Of a stretch of DNA of 64,000 nt, positions 46,953 through 54,629 are shown one piece after another. The position numbers were made by a program, and so were the translations under genes. Within the stretch, counting starts at the first letter, position 1, and each line of letters begins with the position of its first letter. Source of the stretch: Candidatus Wolfebacteria bacterium GW2011_GWE2_44_13 (lineage in GTDB: Bacteria > Patescibacteria > Paceibacteria > UBA6257 > UBA9933); NCBI GenBank assembly GCA_001000675.1, contig LCHW01000002.1, positions 62,001 to 126,000 of the forward strand, written 5' to 3'. The notes beneath the pieces were generated by a model. It saw only the letters and a program-made list of their open reading frames with translations. It did no database searches and had not been told where the DNA came from.

Positions 46953-46985
46953 GTGAGGAGGCGCTGCAAGGCGCCTCATTTTTTA
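46953..46985 (+). terminator. Terminator of the 46595 gene
   Basis: GAGGCGC / GCGCCTC stem with T run. Confidence 0.7.
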
Positions 46986-47053
46986 CGGGGTTGCATTTAT
47001 ATTGCGAAAGGAGTATTACATATAGCTGTACAGCACATTAACAAAAGGCAAAA

Positions 47054-47105
47054 ATGCCTACTATGGGCCTTGGTGGGCCGTCGAACATACACCGCGCTTT
47101 CTTGT
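47054..47105 (+). other. Conserved short leader reading frame (copy 1)
   Basis: ATG at 47054 preceded by AAAAGG 5 nt upstream, encoding M-P-T-M-G-L-G-G-P-S-N-I-H-R-A-F. Copy 2 at 47609 encodes M-P-Y-L-G-L-G-G-P-S-N-M-H-R-P-F. The frame continues to 47281 here, out of phase with the main gene. Half of the codon differences between copies are silent third-base changes, suggesting selection on the peptide. A GGCC...GGCC hairpin is also shared. Confidence 0.5.
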
Positions 47106-47486
47106 GTGAGAGCAGATGGAGAAAAAGTGGAACACATTATTGTGAGTGCAGTGGGGAATCTTTCGAGGCAATGCACATTTTCGTTTGTGCTGGTTGGCGT
47201 ACATGGAACAACGCCATGGAAGCCGCCGTACACAAAGGCATATGCTGTCATAATCGTACGGGTAAGCGGGCCTCCGAATGAGGTCGCCGCATTTTCAAAA
47301 GCGCTAAAAAGAGAAGCGAGCCGAACAAAGTCCTGTATTACGGTTGGGGCTGACGGTCGCTTCGACGCAGAAAGCGCTGAGAAAACGTACAGCGTCGAAA
47401 TACTCGTGCCTGATAACTTTGGAACTCCACAGGAGTTCCTCAGTGGTAAGGCGAGAAAAATCGAAGACGCTTGCAAGAAACCGTAA
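47106..47486 (+). CDS. Orphan protein downstream of the GLGGPSN leader frame; start uncertain
   Basis: About 126 residues from the GTG at 47106; the frame is open from 46938 but no ATG with a ribosome-binding site is in phase. The product is a mixed alpha/beta protein (E-K-V-E-H-I-I-V-S-A-V-G, C-T-F-S-F-V-L-V-G-V, A-V-I-I-V-R-V-S-G) with a tail K-A-R-K-I-E-D-A-C-K-K. Expression may depend on the overlapping leader frame (reinitiation or frameshift), or the start may be missed. Own terminator. Confidence 0.55.
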   Translation: MRADGEKVEHIIVSAVGNLSRQCTFSFVLVGVHGTTPWKPPYTKAYAVIIVRVSGPPNEVAAFSKALKREASRTKSCITVGADGRFDAESAEKTYSVEILVPDNFGTPQEFLSGKARKIEDACKKP

Positions 47487-47510
47487 AGGTTTTTGTAAGC
47501 ATACAGAATA

Positions 47511-47538
47511 AGCCGCGTCCTTGTGACGCGGCCTTTTT
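47511..47538 (+). terminator. Terminator of the 47106-47486 gene
   Basis: GCCGCGTC / GACGCGGC, T run. Confidence 0.75.
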
Positions 47539-47608
47539 TAACTTGATAATTATTTTATGAAGTGGTATGACGTAGATAGTTACCTTATCAAAAGAAGCAA
47601 AGGCAGTA

Positions 47609-47680
47609 ATGCCTTATCTGGGCCTCGGTGGGCCGTCTAATATGCACCGACCCTTCGTAAGAAGGAGAAGAGGAGTTGCT
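47609..47680 (+). other. Conserved short leader reading frame (copy 2)
   Basis: ATG 47609 with CAAAGG 5 nt upstream; M-P-Y-L-G-L-G-G-P-S-N-M-H-R-P-F. Here the frame runs without a stop into the downstream gene, so the peptide could be that protein's N-terminus. Confidence 0.5.
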
Positions 47681-48064
47681 ATGACTGAGAAGAGAAGGCC
47701 AGGAAAGAAAGAGCGATTGGAAATGCCCTACAAGAGAATTTTTATCGAGGGCAACGAAGTGGGGCAGCTCTATTTACTAGGGTCTCATGAATGGGACGAC
47801 AAGTCGGATATGGTCACGGTAATCCTTGCGTTTTCGAGAAGTAAATACGAAGGATATTTCATGGCGCTTATTCTCAGCGAAAATTTCTTTTTTATGAACG
47901 GAAGAACCATTGAGGACTTCACGGGTAAAAGGAAGATGATGACTGGGACGTTGCGACAATTAGTCCCGCGGCAGGGCGACCAGATAGGGTTTATAGCAAA
48001 TATTGCCGAGCGCATAGGGAAGGTCTTGGGAACGCACCTTCCGAGCCTCGAAGAGATGGGATAG
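47681..48064 (+). CDS. Orphan protein downstream of the second GLGGPSN leader frame
   Basis: 127 residues from the ATG at 47681 (AGAGGAG 6 nt upstream); an in-frame ATG at 47609 would add 24 residues that include the shared leader peptide. Beta-rich, with V-T-V-I-L-A-F-S-R-S-K-Y-E-G-Y-F-M-A-L-I-L. I see no similarity to the protein at 47106 beyond the leader. Function unknown. Followed by a terminator and a REP-like palindrome. Confidence 0.65.
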   Translation: MTEKRRPGKKERLEMPYKRIFIEGNEVGQLYLLGSHEWDDKSDMVTVILAFSRSKYEGYFMALILSENFFFMNGRTIEDFTGKRKMMTGTLRQLVPRQGDQIGFIANIAERIGKVLGTHLPSLEEMG

Positions 48065-48067
48065 TGC

Positions 48068-48099
48068 AAAAAGCCGCGAGTAATCGCGGCCTTTTTTTG
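48068..48099 (+). terminator. Terminator of the 47681-48064 gene
   Basis: AAGCCGCGA / TCGCGGCCTT stem, seven T. Confidence 0.75.
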
Positions 48100-48103
48100 T
48101 ATT

Positions 48104-48129
48104 GTCATTCCCGCGGAGGCGGGAATGAC
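48104..48129. repeat. Compact REP-like palindrome
   Basis: GTCATTCCCGC and GCGGGAATGAC around four bases. It ends 4 bp before the rnc stop codon (48133), so it may also serve as the end of that mRNA. Confidence 0.65.
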
Positions 48130-48132
48130 AGA

Positions 48133-48840
48133 TTACACCTCAAACTTTTTCAGCGCATTCTTTGCTGATTCAATTTCTGCCTCTTGTTTGGAGAATCCTT
48201 TTCCGCGAGCAGCAAATGTTTCACCAAAGTACACACCAATTTCAAAAATTTTATTATGATCAGGGCCTTCTTCACCGAGTACGACGTAGCGAGGGGTTAC
48301 CTTATGTTTTTCTTGCACAATTTCTTGCAGATGACTTTTTGGATCTTTGTGAAGATTGTTTGCAACAATGTCTGCTGAGTGACTAAGTACTTGGTCGGTT
48401 ATAAATTTAGCTGCGGCAGCATATCCTTGATCAAGATAAATAGCACCGATAAGGGATTCAAACGCGTTTGCTAAGATAACTTCTTTTGCACGAGCAGTAT
48501 CCTTTGCTTCTCCGCGGGAAAGTAAAATAGAGCTGTGCATTTTAATACTATCAGCGATACGTGCCAAAATTTGGTAGTTTACAAGCGCTGCGCGAATACT
48601 CGTGAGCTCTCCCTCAGGAGATTGAGGGTAGGTATGGAAAAGATATTCCGTTACGACAAGTTCAAGTACTGCATCACCTAAAAACTCGAGCCGTTCATTA
48701 TGAGGAACACCCCATTTAGGATTTTCATTAAGATACGAACGATGCGTAAGTGCTTCTTTAAGTAAGTCGAGATTAGTAAATTGAATCCCGATTGTTTGCT
48801 GTATTTTTTCGAAGTGATTCACGGTTGAATCATTATTCAA
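48133..48840 (-). CDS. rnc: Ribonuclease III
   Basis: 235 residues. Signature N-E-R-L-E-F-L-G-D-A-V-L-E-L with the catalytic Glu/Asp set, a second acidic motif N-A-F-E-S-L-I-G-A-I-Y-L-D, and a C-terminal double-stranded-RNA-binding domain (K-S-H-L-Q-E-I-V-Q-E-K ... G-K-G-F-S-K-Q-E-A-E-I-E-S-A-K-N-A-L). It processes rRNA precursors and structured mRNAs. Encoded downstream of nusB and probably co-transcribed. Confidence 0.96.
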   Translation of the reverse strand: MNNDSTVNHFEKIQQTIGIQFTNLDLLKEALTHRSYLNENPKWGVPHNERLEFLGDAVLELVVTEYLFHTYPQSPEGELTSIRAALVNYQILARIADSIKMHSSILLSRGEAKDTARAKEVILANAFESLIGAIYLDQGYAAAAKFITDQVLSHSADIVANNLHKDPKSHLQEIVQEKHKVTPRYVVLGEEGPDHNKIFEIGVYFGETFAARGKGFSKQEAEIESAKNALKKFEV

Positions 48841-48929
48841 TTACGAATTACGAATTGCGAATAAATATTCGTAATCCGTAATCCGCAATAAAACAATAAA
48901 TAATGTTTATTGAGTATGCGGTAATGGGC
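48840..48929. repeat. AATTACGAATTACGAATT-type low-complexity inverted repeat
   Basis: Between rnc and nusB: tandem ATTACGAATT units (48841-48860) mirrored by ATTCGTAATCCGTAATCC (48867-48884). Shorter pieces of the same pattern occur at about 34243-34256. The role is unknown; it may form a weak hairpin. Confidence 0.5.
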
Positions 48930-49415
48930 TTATTCAGCGGCTTCTTCTATAACAACTGGCTCAGCTACAGGTTCTGCAGGTGCTTGTGCCTCTTTTGCGA
49001 GTGCAATTTCCTTGAACACTGTTCCGAGTACACCATTGATAAATTTGCCAGAGTTTGGTCCGCCAAAGTTTTTAGCGAGTTCAATTGCTTCATTAATAGC
49101 AACTTTCTCAGGGATTTCAGCATGGTCTGCGAACAAAAGTTCATAGAGGCCGATACGAAGTACATTGCGATCAATGACAGGAATCTGTTCAAGCGGCCAC
49201 TGCGGAGCAGCGCGGCGAATGATATCGTCTATCTCCGGCATGTGCGCAACAACACCGTTGATAAGTTTCCACGCAAATTCTGGTTCATCGATGCCTGCGC
49301 CAAATTCGGCGAGGTTGCGTTCGATAACCGTAGTTAATTCATCGCGTTGTTTGTAAAAATCCCACTCGTATAACGATTGCAATATGATTGATCGGATTAA
49401 GTGTCTAGTTGCCAT
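48930..49415 (-). CDS. nusB: Transcription antitermination factor NusB
   Basis: 161 residues. NusB pattern: R-H-L-I-R-S-I-I-L-Q-S-L-Y-E-W-D at the start, I-P-V-I-D-R-N-V-L-R-I-G-L-Y-E-L-L, I-P-E-K-V-A-I-N-E-A-I-E-L-A-K-N-F-G, F-I-N-G-V-L-G-T-V. It binds boxA RNA with S10 during rRNA transcription. The C-terminal Ala/Pro/Glu-rich tail (about 20 residues) is an add-on. It precedes rnc by about 90 bp. Confidence 0.92.
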   Translation of the reverse strand: MATRHLIRSIILQSLYEWDFYKQRDELTTVIERNLAEFGAGIDEPEFAWKLINGVVAHMPEIDDIIRRAAPQWPLEQIPVIDRNVLRIGLYELLFADHAEIPEKVAINEAIELAKNFGGPNSGKFINGVLGTVFKEIALAKEAQAPAEPVAEPVVIEEAAE

Positions 49416-49456
49416 AAAAGGTGCTGGTTAATGTACTGACTATATATAGTATAGTA

Positions 49457-49490
49457 TAAAAATTGCCGACAGTAAAAACGGTCGGCAACT
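49457..49490 (-). terminator. Terminator of rpmF
   Basis: GTTGCCGACCG / TGTCGGCAATTTTT on the minus strand; the nusB promoter region follows. Confidence 0.75.
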
Positions 49491-49493
49491 TCT

Positions 49494-49703
49494 TTACTGT
49501 GCAGTTTCTTTTTTCGCTGTCTTTAAGCGAGGTGCTTTTACAACCGATCCCTTATAGCTTCCACAGTTCGCGCAATAGCGATGTGGCATAACAGGGGACT
49601 GGCAGTTTGGGCAAACCGCGATCTGGCTTGGCTTAAGAGCCAAGTGTGAGCGACGGCGTCCTACTTTCGATTTAGTATGATGTTTGACTGGTACTCCACC
49701 CAT
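49494..49703 (-). CDS. rpmF: Large-subunit ribosomal protein L32
   Basis: 69 residues. Basic N-terminus M-G-G-V-P-V-K-H-H-T-K-S-K-V-G-R-R-R with the typical H-L-A-L, then a four-cysteine zinc ribbon C-P-N-C ... C-A-N-C and a basic tail Y-K-G-S-V-V. L32 binds 23S rRNA domain V/VI. It precedes nusB/rnc on the same strand. Confidence 0.93.
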   Translation of the reverse strand: MGGVPVKHHTKSKVGRRRSHLALKPSQIAVCPNCQSPVMPHRYCANCGSYKGSVVKAPRLKTAKKETAQ

Positions 49704-49796
49704 GGATAATGATGTCTAGTGAATAAATGAGCCGTTAGGCCCGTATCTAGAGAATAATAGATAAATATGGGATAAAAGTCAATGGATAGAATAAAA

Positions 49797-49822
49797 CAAA
49801 GCCCCGACGGAAGTCGGGGTAA
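49797..49822 (-). terminator. Terminator of the 49830-50177 gene
   Basis: Minus-strand stem CCCCGAC / GTCGGGGC followed by a T-rich tail. Confidence 0.7.
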
Positions 49823-49829
49823 AAAAGGG

Positions 49830-50177
49830 CTACAACGGGAGGCGCGAAGGGCCACGGCGCATAAAGGAGTCCTGCAAACAGTATGCGTACATGCAAATGC
49901 ATGACACAAAGACGTAAAGGTTTCCAAACCTATGGAATCCGGGCGTTTCAGCAACAAACCACGCCTGCGCCGCGAAGAAAAGAGAAATCCACGCAACGAG
50001 AAGGAAATTTCCACCCGAATGGTGAATCGCATAGTAGCCTTCAGGAACTCGTTTACCCTGACGGTATCGAGAGTCGCAGAACCAAAGGCAACAAACAACT
50101 AAAGGGAAAAACCAGGTAAGAGCGTAGACGAATAGTAAAGCAAACAAATAGATGCTGCTAAGCGTAAGTTCGGACAT
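49830..50177 (-). CDS. Small three-pass membrane orphan
   Basis: 115 residues; AAAGGGG about 8 nt upstream of the ATG. Hydrophobic segments at about 8-30 (I-Y-L-F-A-L-L-F-V-Y-A-L-T-W-F-F-P-L-V-V), 57-72 and 85-100, with a basic loop C-D-S-R-Y-R-Q-G-K-R. Own promoter (TTGACA-17-CACTAT) and terminator. No family recognised. Confidence 0.65.
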   Translation of the reverse strand: MSELTLSSIYLFALLFVYALTWFFPLVVCCLWFCDSRYRQGKRVPEGYYAIHHSGGNFLLVAWISLFFAAQAWFVAETPGFHRFGNLYVFVSCICMYAYCLQDSFMRRGPSRLPL

Positions 50178-50224
50178 AGCGCAAACCCCTTTGTAAGATG
50201 TTTTTAGAATAGTGAACTGGTAAA

Positions 50225-50253
50225 ATAGTGCAATAAAAGAAGGGCTGTGTCAA
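50225..50253 (-). promoter_or_regulatory. Promoter of the 49830-50177 gene
   Basis: Minus strand: TTGACA (50248-50253), 17-bp spacer, CACTAT (50225-50230). Confidence 0.65.
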
Positions 50254-50262
50254 TGGATAGGG

Positions 50263-50291
50263 TTGACATATATAGCGGGAAAAGGTTATAT
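50263..50291 (+). promoter_or_regulatory. Promoter of the 50347-50748 gene
   Basis: TTGACA (50263-50268), 17-bp spacer, TTATAT (50286-50291). It is back to back with the minus-strand promoter at 50225-50253. Confidence 0.7.
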
Positions 50292-50346
50292 GAACTCAGT
50301 AGCTTTAGTTGTATAAGAGATCCTCTAACCGAGAAGGAGTGTGAAT

Positions 50347-50748
50347 ATGTCGCAGCAAATACGGGTATATTTGGAGTATCCAGGGCAGACTGGGCCTGTA
50401 AGTTTTTGGAGTAAGGTAGCAAAAAGAAATACCGAGCCGGGGTGGCCAGGAACACACTATGTGGATTTTGACCTTGCACCGTTCTTCGTGGAATGCTCCC
50501 CTGTATTCAGAAAAGGAATCCGAGAGGAGATCGAGAAGAAAACAGAATTTGTTGCGGCGAGTATTGAGACGCCGGTTGATCGTTCGGAAGTTGTCAGGAA
50601 TAGTAATACTGCATATGACCATGGTGTAGGGGTGACGATAGACAGCTCTCAATGGCCATGTGTGGCCACGATATGGGCGCCAACAATGATAAGCGCCATC
50701 GAGAAATTGAGGGAGCTCGCTCCCCCTAAACAGGGGTGCTGCAGGTAA
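50347..50748 (+). CDS. Orphan soluble protein
   Basis: 133 residues from the ATG at 50347 (AAGGAG 7 nt upstream; an in-frame GTG at 50341 lies within the spacer). A compact mixed protein starting I-R-V-Y-L-E-Y-P-G-Q-T-G with two consecutive cysteines near the end (Q-G-C-C-R). A self-contained unit. No motif recognised. Confidence 0.65.
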   Translation: MSQQIRVYLEYPGQTGPVSFWSKVAKRNTEPGWPGTHYVDFDLAPFFVECSPVFRKGIREEIEKKTEFVAASIETPVDRSEVVRNSNTAYDHGVGVTIDSSQWPCVATIWAPTMISAIEKLRELAPPKQGCCR

Positions 50749-50758
50749 AGGTTTAAGT

Positions 50759-50790
50759 ACTGGCCCGTCTTCGACGGGCCAGCTTTTTGT
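50759..50790 (+). terminator. Terminator of the 50347-50748 gene, upstream of ruvB
   Basis: CTGGCCCGTC / GACGGGCCAG with T run. Confidence 0.8.
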
Positions 50791-50819
50791 TTTACGGTTG
50801 CTATGATAGGATACAGGAA

Positions 50820-51824
50820 ATGAATGGCGACCCAGCACAATTGAAAAAAGGAGAGGCAGACCTGCAAATAGATTCAGTTCTTCGCCCAGAGCAATGGGAT
50901 GAATATATCGGGCAGGAGCGTATTAAGGCAAACGTAAAAATAATGATCGAAGCGGCACAAAAGCGAGGGGAGCGACCAGATCACATGTTGTTTTATGGCC
51001 CACAAGGGTTGGGCAAAACAACAATTGCAAACTTAATCGCGCGAGAGATGGGCGCACAAATGCGCGTGACTTCGGGGGTAAATCTAGAAAAGACAGGGGA
51101 TTTAGTATCGACACTCGCAAATTTAGAAGAGGGCGATATTTTATTTGTCGACGAGGCGCATCGCATCAATCGTACGATTGAGGAAATTTTGTATCCAGCC
51201 ATGGAGAGCCGCAAGCTGCATATGACGATTGGTAAAGGACCGGCTGCGCGCCAACTTACACTTGACCTTCCGGCATTTACGCTTATTGCGGCAACAACGC
51301 GCGTAAACTTATTGTCCGCTCCGCTCCGCTCGCGATTCGGTGCAATATTTAGCATGGATTATTATGCGCAAGAACATATCGAAGAAATCATTCGACGCTC
51401 CGCCCGCATTCTCGGATTAACAATAGAACCGGCTGCGGTAACGGCAATTGCACGTGCAGCGCGCTTTACGCCTCGGACAGCGAATAGGCTATTAAAACGC
51501 GTGCGTGACTATGCACAAGTAAAAGAGATGGCTGTGATTACAGAAGAGGCGGTGCTTGATACGCTTGAGCTGCTTGAGATAGATGAGCTCGGTCTTGAAA
51601 AGTGGGATCGCAAGCTATTGGAGAGCATTATTAAAAAGTTTAATGGTGGTCCGGTTGGTTTAAATACACTCGTCGCAATACTCGGGGAGGACAAGGGTAC
51701 GGTTGAAGAAGTGTATGAGCCGTTTCTTATTAAGATGGGGTTACTACAAAAGACATCGTCTGGCCGCGCGGTAACCGAAGAGGCATATGCGCATTTGAAT
51801 TTGAAGCAGTTTAAGGTACAATAA
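50820..51824 (+). CDS. ruvB: Holliday junction helicase ATPase RuvB
   Basis: 334 residues from the ATG at 50820; the frame opens earlier (50787) but that part covers the promoter. AAA+ motifs: Walker A G-P-Q-G-L-G-K-T-T (Gln replaces the usual Pro), Walker B F-V-D-E-A-H-R-I, sensor 1 A-A-T-T-R, arginine-finger region S-R-F-G-A, and a winged-helix C-terminus with F-N-G-G-P-V-G-L-N-T-L-V-A. It drives branch migration with RuvA. It is followed by yidC. Confidence 0.96.
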   Translation: MNGDPAQLKKGEADLQIDSVLRPEQWDEYIGQERIKANVKIMIEAAQKRGERPDHMLFYGPQGLGKTTIANLIAREMGAQMRVTSGVNLEKTGDLVSTLANLEEGDILFVDEAHRINRTIEEILYPAMESRKLHMTIGKGPAARQLTLDLPAFTLIAATTRVNLLSAPLRSRFGAIFSMDYYAQEHIEEIIRRSARILGLTIEPAAVTAIARAARFTPRTANRLLKRVRDYAQVKEMAVITEEAVLDTLELLEIDELGLEKWDRKLLESIIKKFNGGPVGLNTLVAILGEDKGTVEEVYEPFLIKMGLLQKTSSGRAVTEEAYAHLNLKQFKVQ

Positions 51825-51870
51825 CGAGTACGTAATAAGTGCCGATTAAGTTTTTTAAACGAATTTTACT

Positions 51871-52614
51871 ATGTTCTATATTTTTAACACCTACCTCTAT
51901 CAGCCGCTCTTCAACGCACTAATCTTCCTATATGATAAGTTTTCTTTTGGCGATCTCGGTATCGCTATTATCGTATTGACAGTGCTTGTGCGCATCGTGC
52001 TATACCCATTTTTCTATAAAGGAGCACGCGATCAGGCAGTGATGCAAAAGATTGCACCAACCATAAAGGATCTACAAAAAAAGCATAAAGACGACAAGCA
52101 AAAGCAGGTTAACGAGATGATGGCATTGTATAAGGAACATAAAGTGAATCCATTTTCCGCCTTCTTCCTATTGCTTGTAGTGCAGCTACCGATTTTACTT
52201 GCGATGTATAAGGTATTCACGACTGGGCTTAAGACGATGCCACAGGAATTGCTGTATTCATTTGTTCCCCATGTGGATGCATTGAATTTCTCATTCATCG
52301 GGCTTATCGATTTATCAGAGAAGAACGTATTATTGATTCTTCTTACTGCAATAGCGCAATATTATCAGGCAAAGCTTACGATTCCGAAGAGTAACAAAGC
52401 GTTCAAGGATCTTGAAATGGCAGAGATGATGGGGCGGCAGATGATGTACATGGGGCCAATATTGACGGTTGTGGTATTAATGACCATGCCATCAGCGATT
52501 GCGTTGTACTGGCTTACGACAACCTTGTTTTCCGTCGGACAACAGGTCATAATCAATAAAAAGATTAACATCGTTAAAGATCATGGAAAACTTGTCGTTA
52601 CCGGAGATAATTAA
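51871..52614 (+). CDS. yidC: Membrane protein insertase YidC/Oxa1
   Basis: 247 residues. It starts near an N-terminal membrane segment, then L-V-R-I-V-L-Y-P-F-F carrying the conserved positive residue of the hydrophilic groove. The cytoplasmic helical hairpin K-I-A-P-T-I-K-D-L-Q-K-K-H-K-D-D-K-Q-K follows, then the remaining helices (L-L-L-V-V-Q-L-P-I-L-L-A-M-Y, late A-L-Y-W-L-T-T-T). It lacks the large periplasmic domain of Gram-negative YidC. It overlaps khpB by 32 bp. Confidence 0.94.
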   Translation: MFYIFNTYLYQPLFNALIFLYDKFSFGDLGIAIIVLTVLVRIVLYPFFYKGARDQAVMQKIAPTIKDLQKKHKDDKQKQVNEMMALYKEHKVNPFSAFFLLLVVQLPILLAMYKVFTTGLKTMPQELLYSFVPHVDALNFSFIGLIDLSEKNVLLILLTAIAQYYQAKLTIPKSNKAFKDLEMAEMMGRQMMYMGPILTVVVLMTMPSAIALYWLTTTLFSVGQQVIINKKINIVKDHGKLVVTGDN

Positions 52615-53017
52615 AGGGCTAATCGAAAAGATGGGATTTCGCGATTATTCGGTCAGCTATGACGAAGAAGCACGACGATTTAGTATCCTTATTGAAGATG
52701 CACAGTTTCTCGAGAAGAGCTTGGCAAATTTTATTGCCGACCTTAACTATCTTGTAAAGTTAGTTACAAAGAAGTATGACTGGGCTCCCATTACGATCGA
52801 TGTAAATAATTATAGAAAGAAGCGAGAAGAGCTTATCGTTGAATTGGCAAAAGCTGCAGCAAGAAAAGTAGCCGCAACACAACAAGAAATCGTACTGCCT
52901 TCAATGAATGCGTACGAACGCCGATTGATTCACGCAGAGCTTGCAGAGCGCCCAGACCTTAAAACAGAAAGTAAGGGAGAAGGAAAAGAACGCGCAGTAG
53001 TTATAAAACCGTTATAA
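52583..53017 (+). CDS. khpB: KhpB (Jag/EloR), R3H-domain RNA-binding protein
   Basis: 144 residues. The N-terminal KH-type half (Y-S-V-S-Y-D-E-E-A-R-R-F-S-I-L-I-E-D) is followed by I-T-I-D-V-N-N-Y-R-K-K-R-E-E-L and an R3H region (M-N-A-Y-E-R-R-L-I-H-A-E-L, R-P-D-L-K-T-E-S-K-G). It is the partner of KhpA (39494). The yidC-khpB neighbourhood is standard. The C-terminal K-E-R-A-V-V-I-K-P-L is duplicated, as diverged DNA, at 54630-54689. Confidence 0.92.
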   Translation: MENLSLPEIIKGLIEKMGFRDYSVSYDEEARRFSILIEDAQFLEKSLANFIADLNYLVKLVTKKYDWAPITIDVNNYRKKREELIVELAKAAARKVAATQQEIVLPSMNAYERRLIHAELAERPDLKTESKGEGKERAVVIKPL

Positions 53018-53021
53018 ACAT

Positions 53022-53046
53022 TAAAATGCCCCTGTGGGCATTTTTG
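53022..53046 (+). terminator. Terminator of yidC-khpB
   Basis: AAAATGCCC / GGGCATTTTT stem. Confidence 0.75.
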
Positions 53047-53079
53047 GTTTTACGTAATCTTTTACGATAGAATAATACT

Positions 53080-54627
53080 ATGGAACGGCTAACTAAAATA
53101 GAAAAACAATTTTCAAAACAAGAGTCGGCGGCGGAGCGTGCTACTCTTGCAGAACAGGTTCAAGAAAAAAGGGCGGCTTATTTTGCCCAAAAACGGGAGC
53201 AGGAAATGCGCAATGAGCAAGTTGCAGAAGTGGTGAAAGATGTCGAAGGGCTGCAAAAAAAGATAGAGGCGCATCATGCGAGTGGATTTTTCGAAAAGAT
53301 AAAGAACGTAATTGCAATCAAAAAAGTAGAAGCAGAGCTGCGGGAAAAGTCGGGAGAAAAGACGACGTTGGAAGAGGCACTTGCAAAGCCAATGCCAGGA
53401 GCGAAGGGAATGGAAGAGGCGCGTGAAATGCTGTCTAGTTTTTATCAACAAGAAAAACAAAAATGGGCAGAAGCGCCCTATTCAAAAGAAGACATTGCGA
53501 GCCTGTTTAGCGAAGAGCATTTAGCAAGTCTTTCCTTGGAGGATTATGCGGCGTTGCTGCGACGATTCCCCGGTGAAATGGTGACGCATGTGACGCGCCA
53601 AGGAGTGCGCGATCATGTTGGAATGTACGAGCATATGGCAGGGATGGGAGAGATGCATAATGGATTTAAAGGCATTACACAATCAGGGAGACTTACGACG
53701 CGGTTGGGAGCGGCGATGATGGAAGCACGGACCGCGCATGATATTTGCGAAGCGCTTAATGGTGGAAAGCCTGTAGTAACGGGAAGGGACGTTATGGGCA
53801 AACATATGGTGGAGTCTACAAGTCCGCAAGTATTAGTGGCGCGATTGCGTGGGTACACCGATAGGGCAAAAGAGTTTCACGATTCGACCGCTATTCACCT
53901 GGCAATGGGGAAAGTGCTTGACGAGATTTATGGCGGCGAGCGTGGTAACGAAGTGTTCATTGCGTACCCGGCTGCACATGTTGCATCTCAATATAATTTC
54001 TTGAATATTCAAGGAAAAGGAGTAACAAAAGCGCCGGACGACGATCGGTATAACGATCTGTATGTATGGGCGGAAAATGAATGGAAGGGGATGAATATAG
54101 ATGCGGGTATTGTATTTTTACCCAGTGGTGTGCAGGTAGATAAAATATCCGGTTCGCAATTCGCGCTTGACGAACAAGGCATGCCAATCGAGCGAGAATT
54201 TGAAGAGGGAGAAGATACAGTGAATAGACGTGTATATAAGAGGTCAGAACAGATAGTGGACTCAAAAGAATATTGGGAGGCATATTTTGCAGAACATCCC
54301 AACAACCGTCCATCAAAGATTATATATTATGATGGGCGCATGACACCGACCGAGGCGCTTTGGGAATGGAAAGGAAAAAATGGAATTGTAGATAAGGCGC
54401 AAGCGGCAACGCTTGGGTTTGATGAATATGAATTGCATGAATTTGATCGGCCAGGCGCCGAAGAAGCTGCATTGCATTTTTATCGAACTGCGGTTGATGC
54501 ACTAGTAAGGGAGTATGGGATGGGTATTATGTTGCCGTGTTTTGATCACCAAGTATTTACGAAGCCACAAGATGAATGGCAAAATTCTATCAATGACATG
54601 TATAAAGAAGATGGGATGAAGTGGTAA
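53080..54627 (+). CDS. Large CPR-type hypothetical protein
   Basis: 515 residues, soluble. The first 110 residues are a charged coiled coil (E-K-Q-F-S-K-Q-E-S-A-A-E-R, K-K-I-E-A-H-H-A-S). The rest is alpha/beta with no motif I can name; it contains a GG-rich stretch and several tryptophans (W-E-W-K-G-K-N-G). TTGGTT-18-TAGAAT ends 6 nt before the ATG, the leaderless geometry. It lies between khpB and a displaced copy of the khpB C-terminus, suggesting insertion next to or into that locus. Function unknown. Confidence 0.7.
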   Translation: MERLTKIEKQFSKQESAAERATLAEQVQEKRAAYFAQKREQEMRNEQVAEVVKDVEGLQKKIEAHHASGFFEKIKNVIAIKKVEAELREKSGEKTTLEEALAKPMPGAKGMEEAREMLSSFYQQEKQKWAEAPYSKEDIASLFSEEHLASLSLEDYAALLRRFPGEMVTHVTRQGVRDHVGMYEHMAGMGEMHNGFKGITQSGRLTTRLGAAMMEARTAHDICEALNGGKPVVTGRDVMGKHMVESTSPQVLVARLRGYTDRAKEFHDSTAIHLAMGKVLDEIYGGERGNEVFIAYPAAHVASQYNFLNIQGKGVTKAPDDDRYNDLYVWAENEWKGMNIDAGIVFLPSGVQVDKISGSQFALDEQGMPIEREFEEGEDTVNRRVYKRSEQIVDSKEYWEAYFAEHPNNRPSKIIYYDGRMTPTEALWEWKGKNGIVDKAQAATLGFDEYELHEFDRPGAEEAALHFYRTAVDALVREYGMGIMLPCFDHQVFTKPQDEWQNSINDMYKEDGMKW

Positions 54628-54629
54628 TA

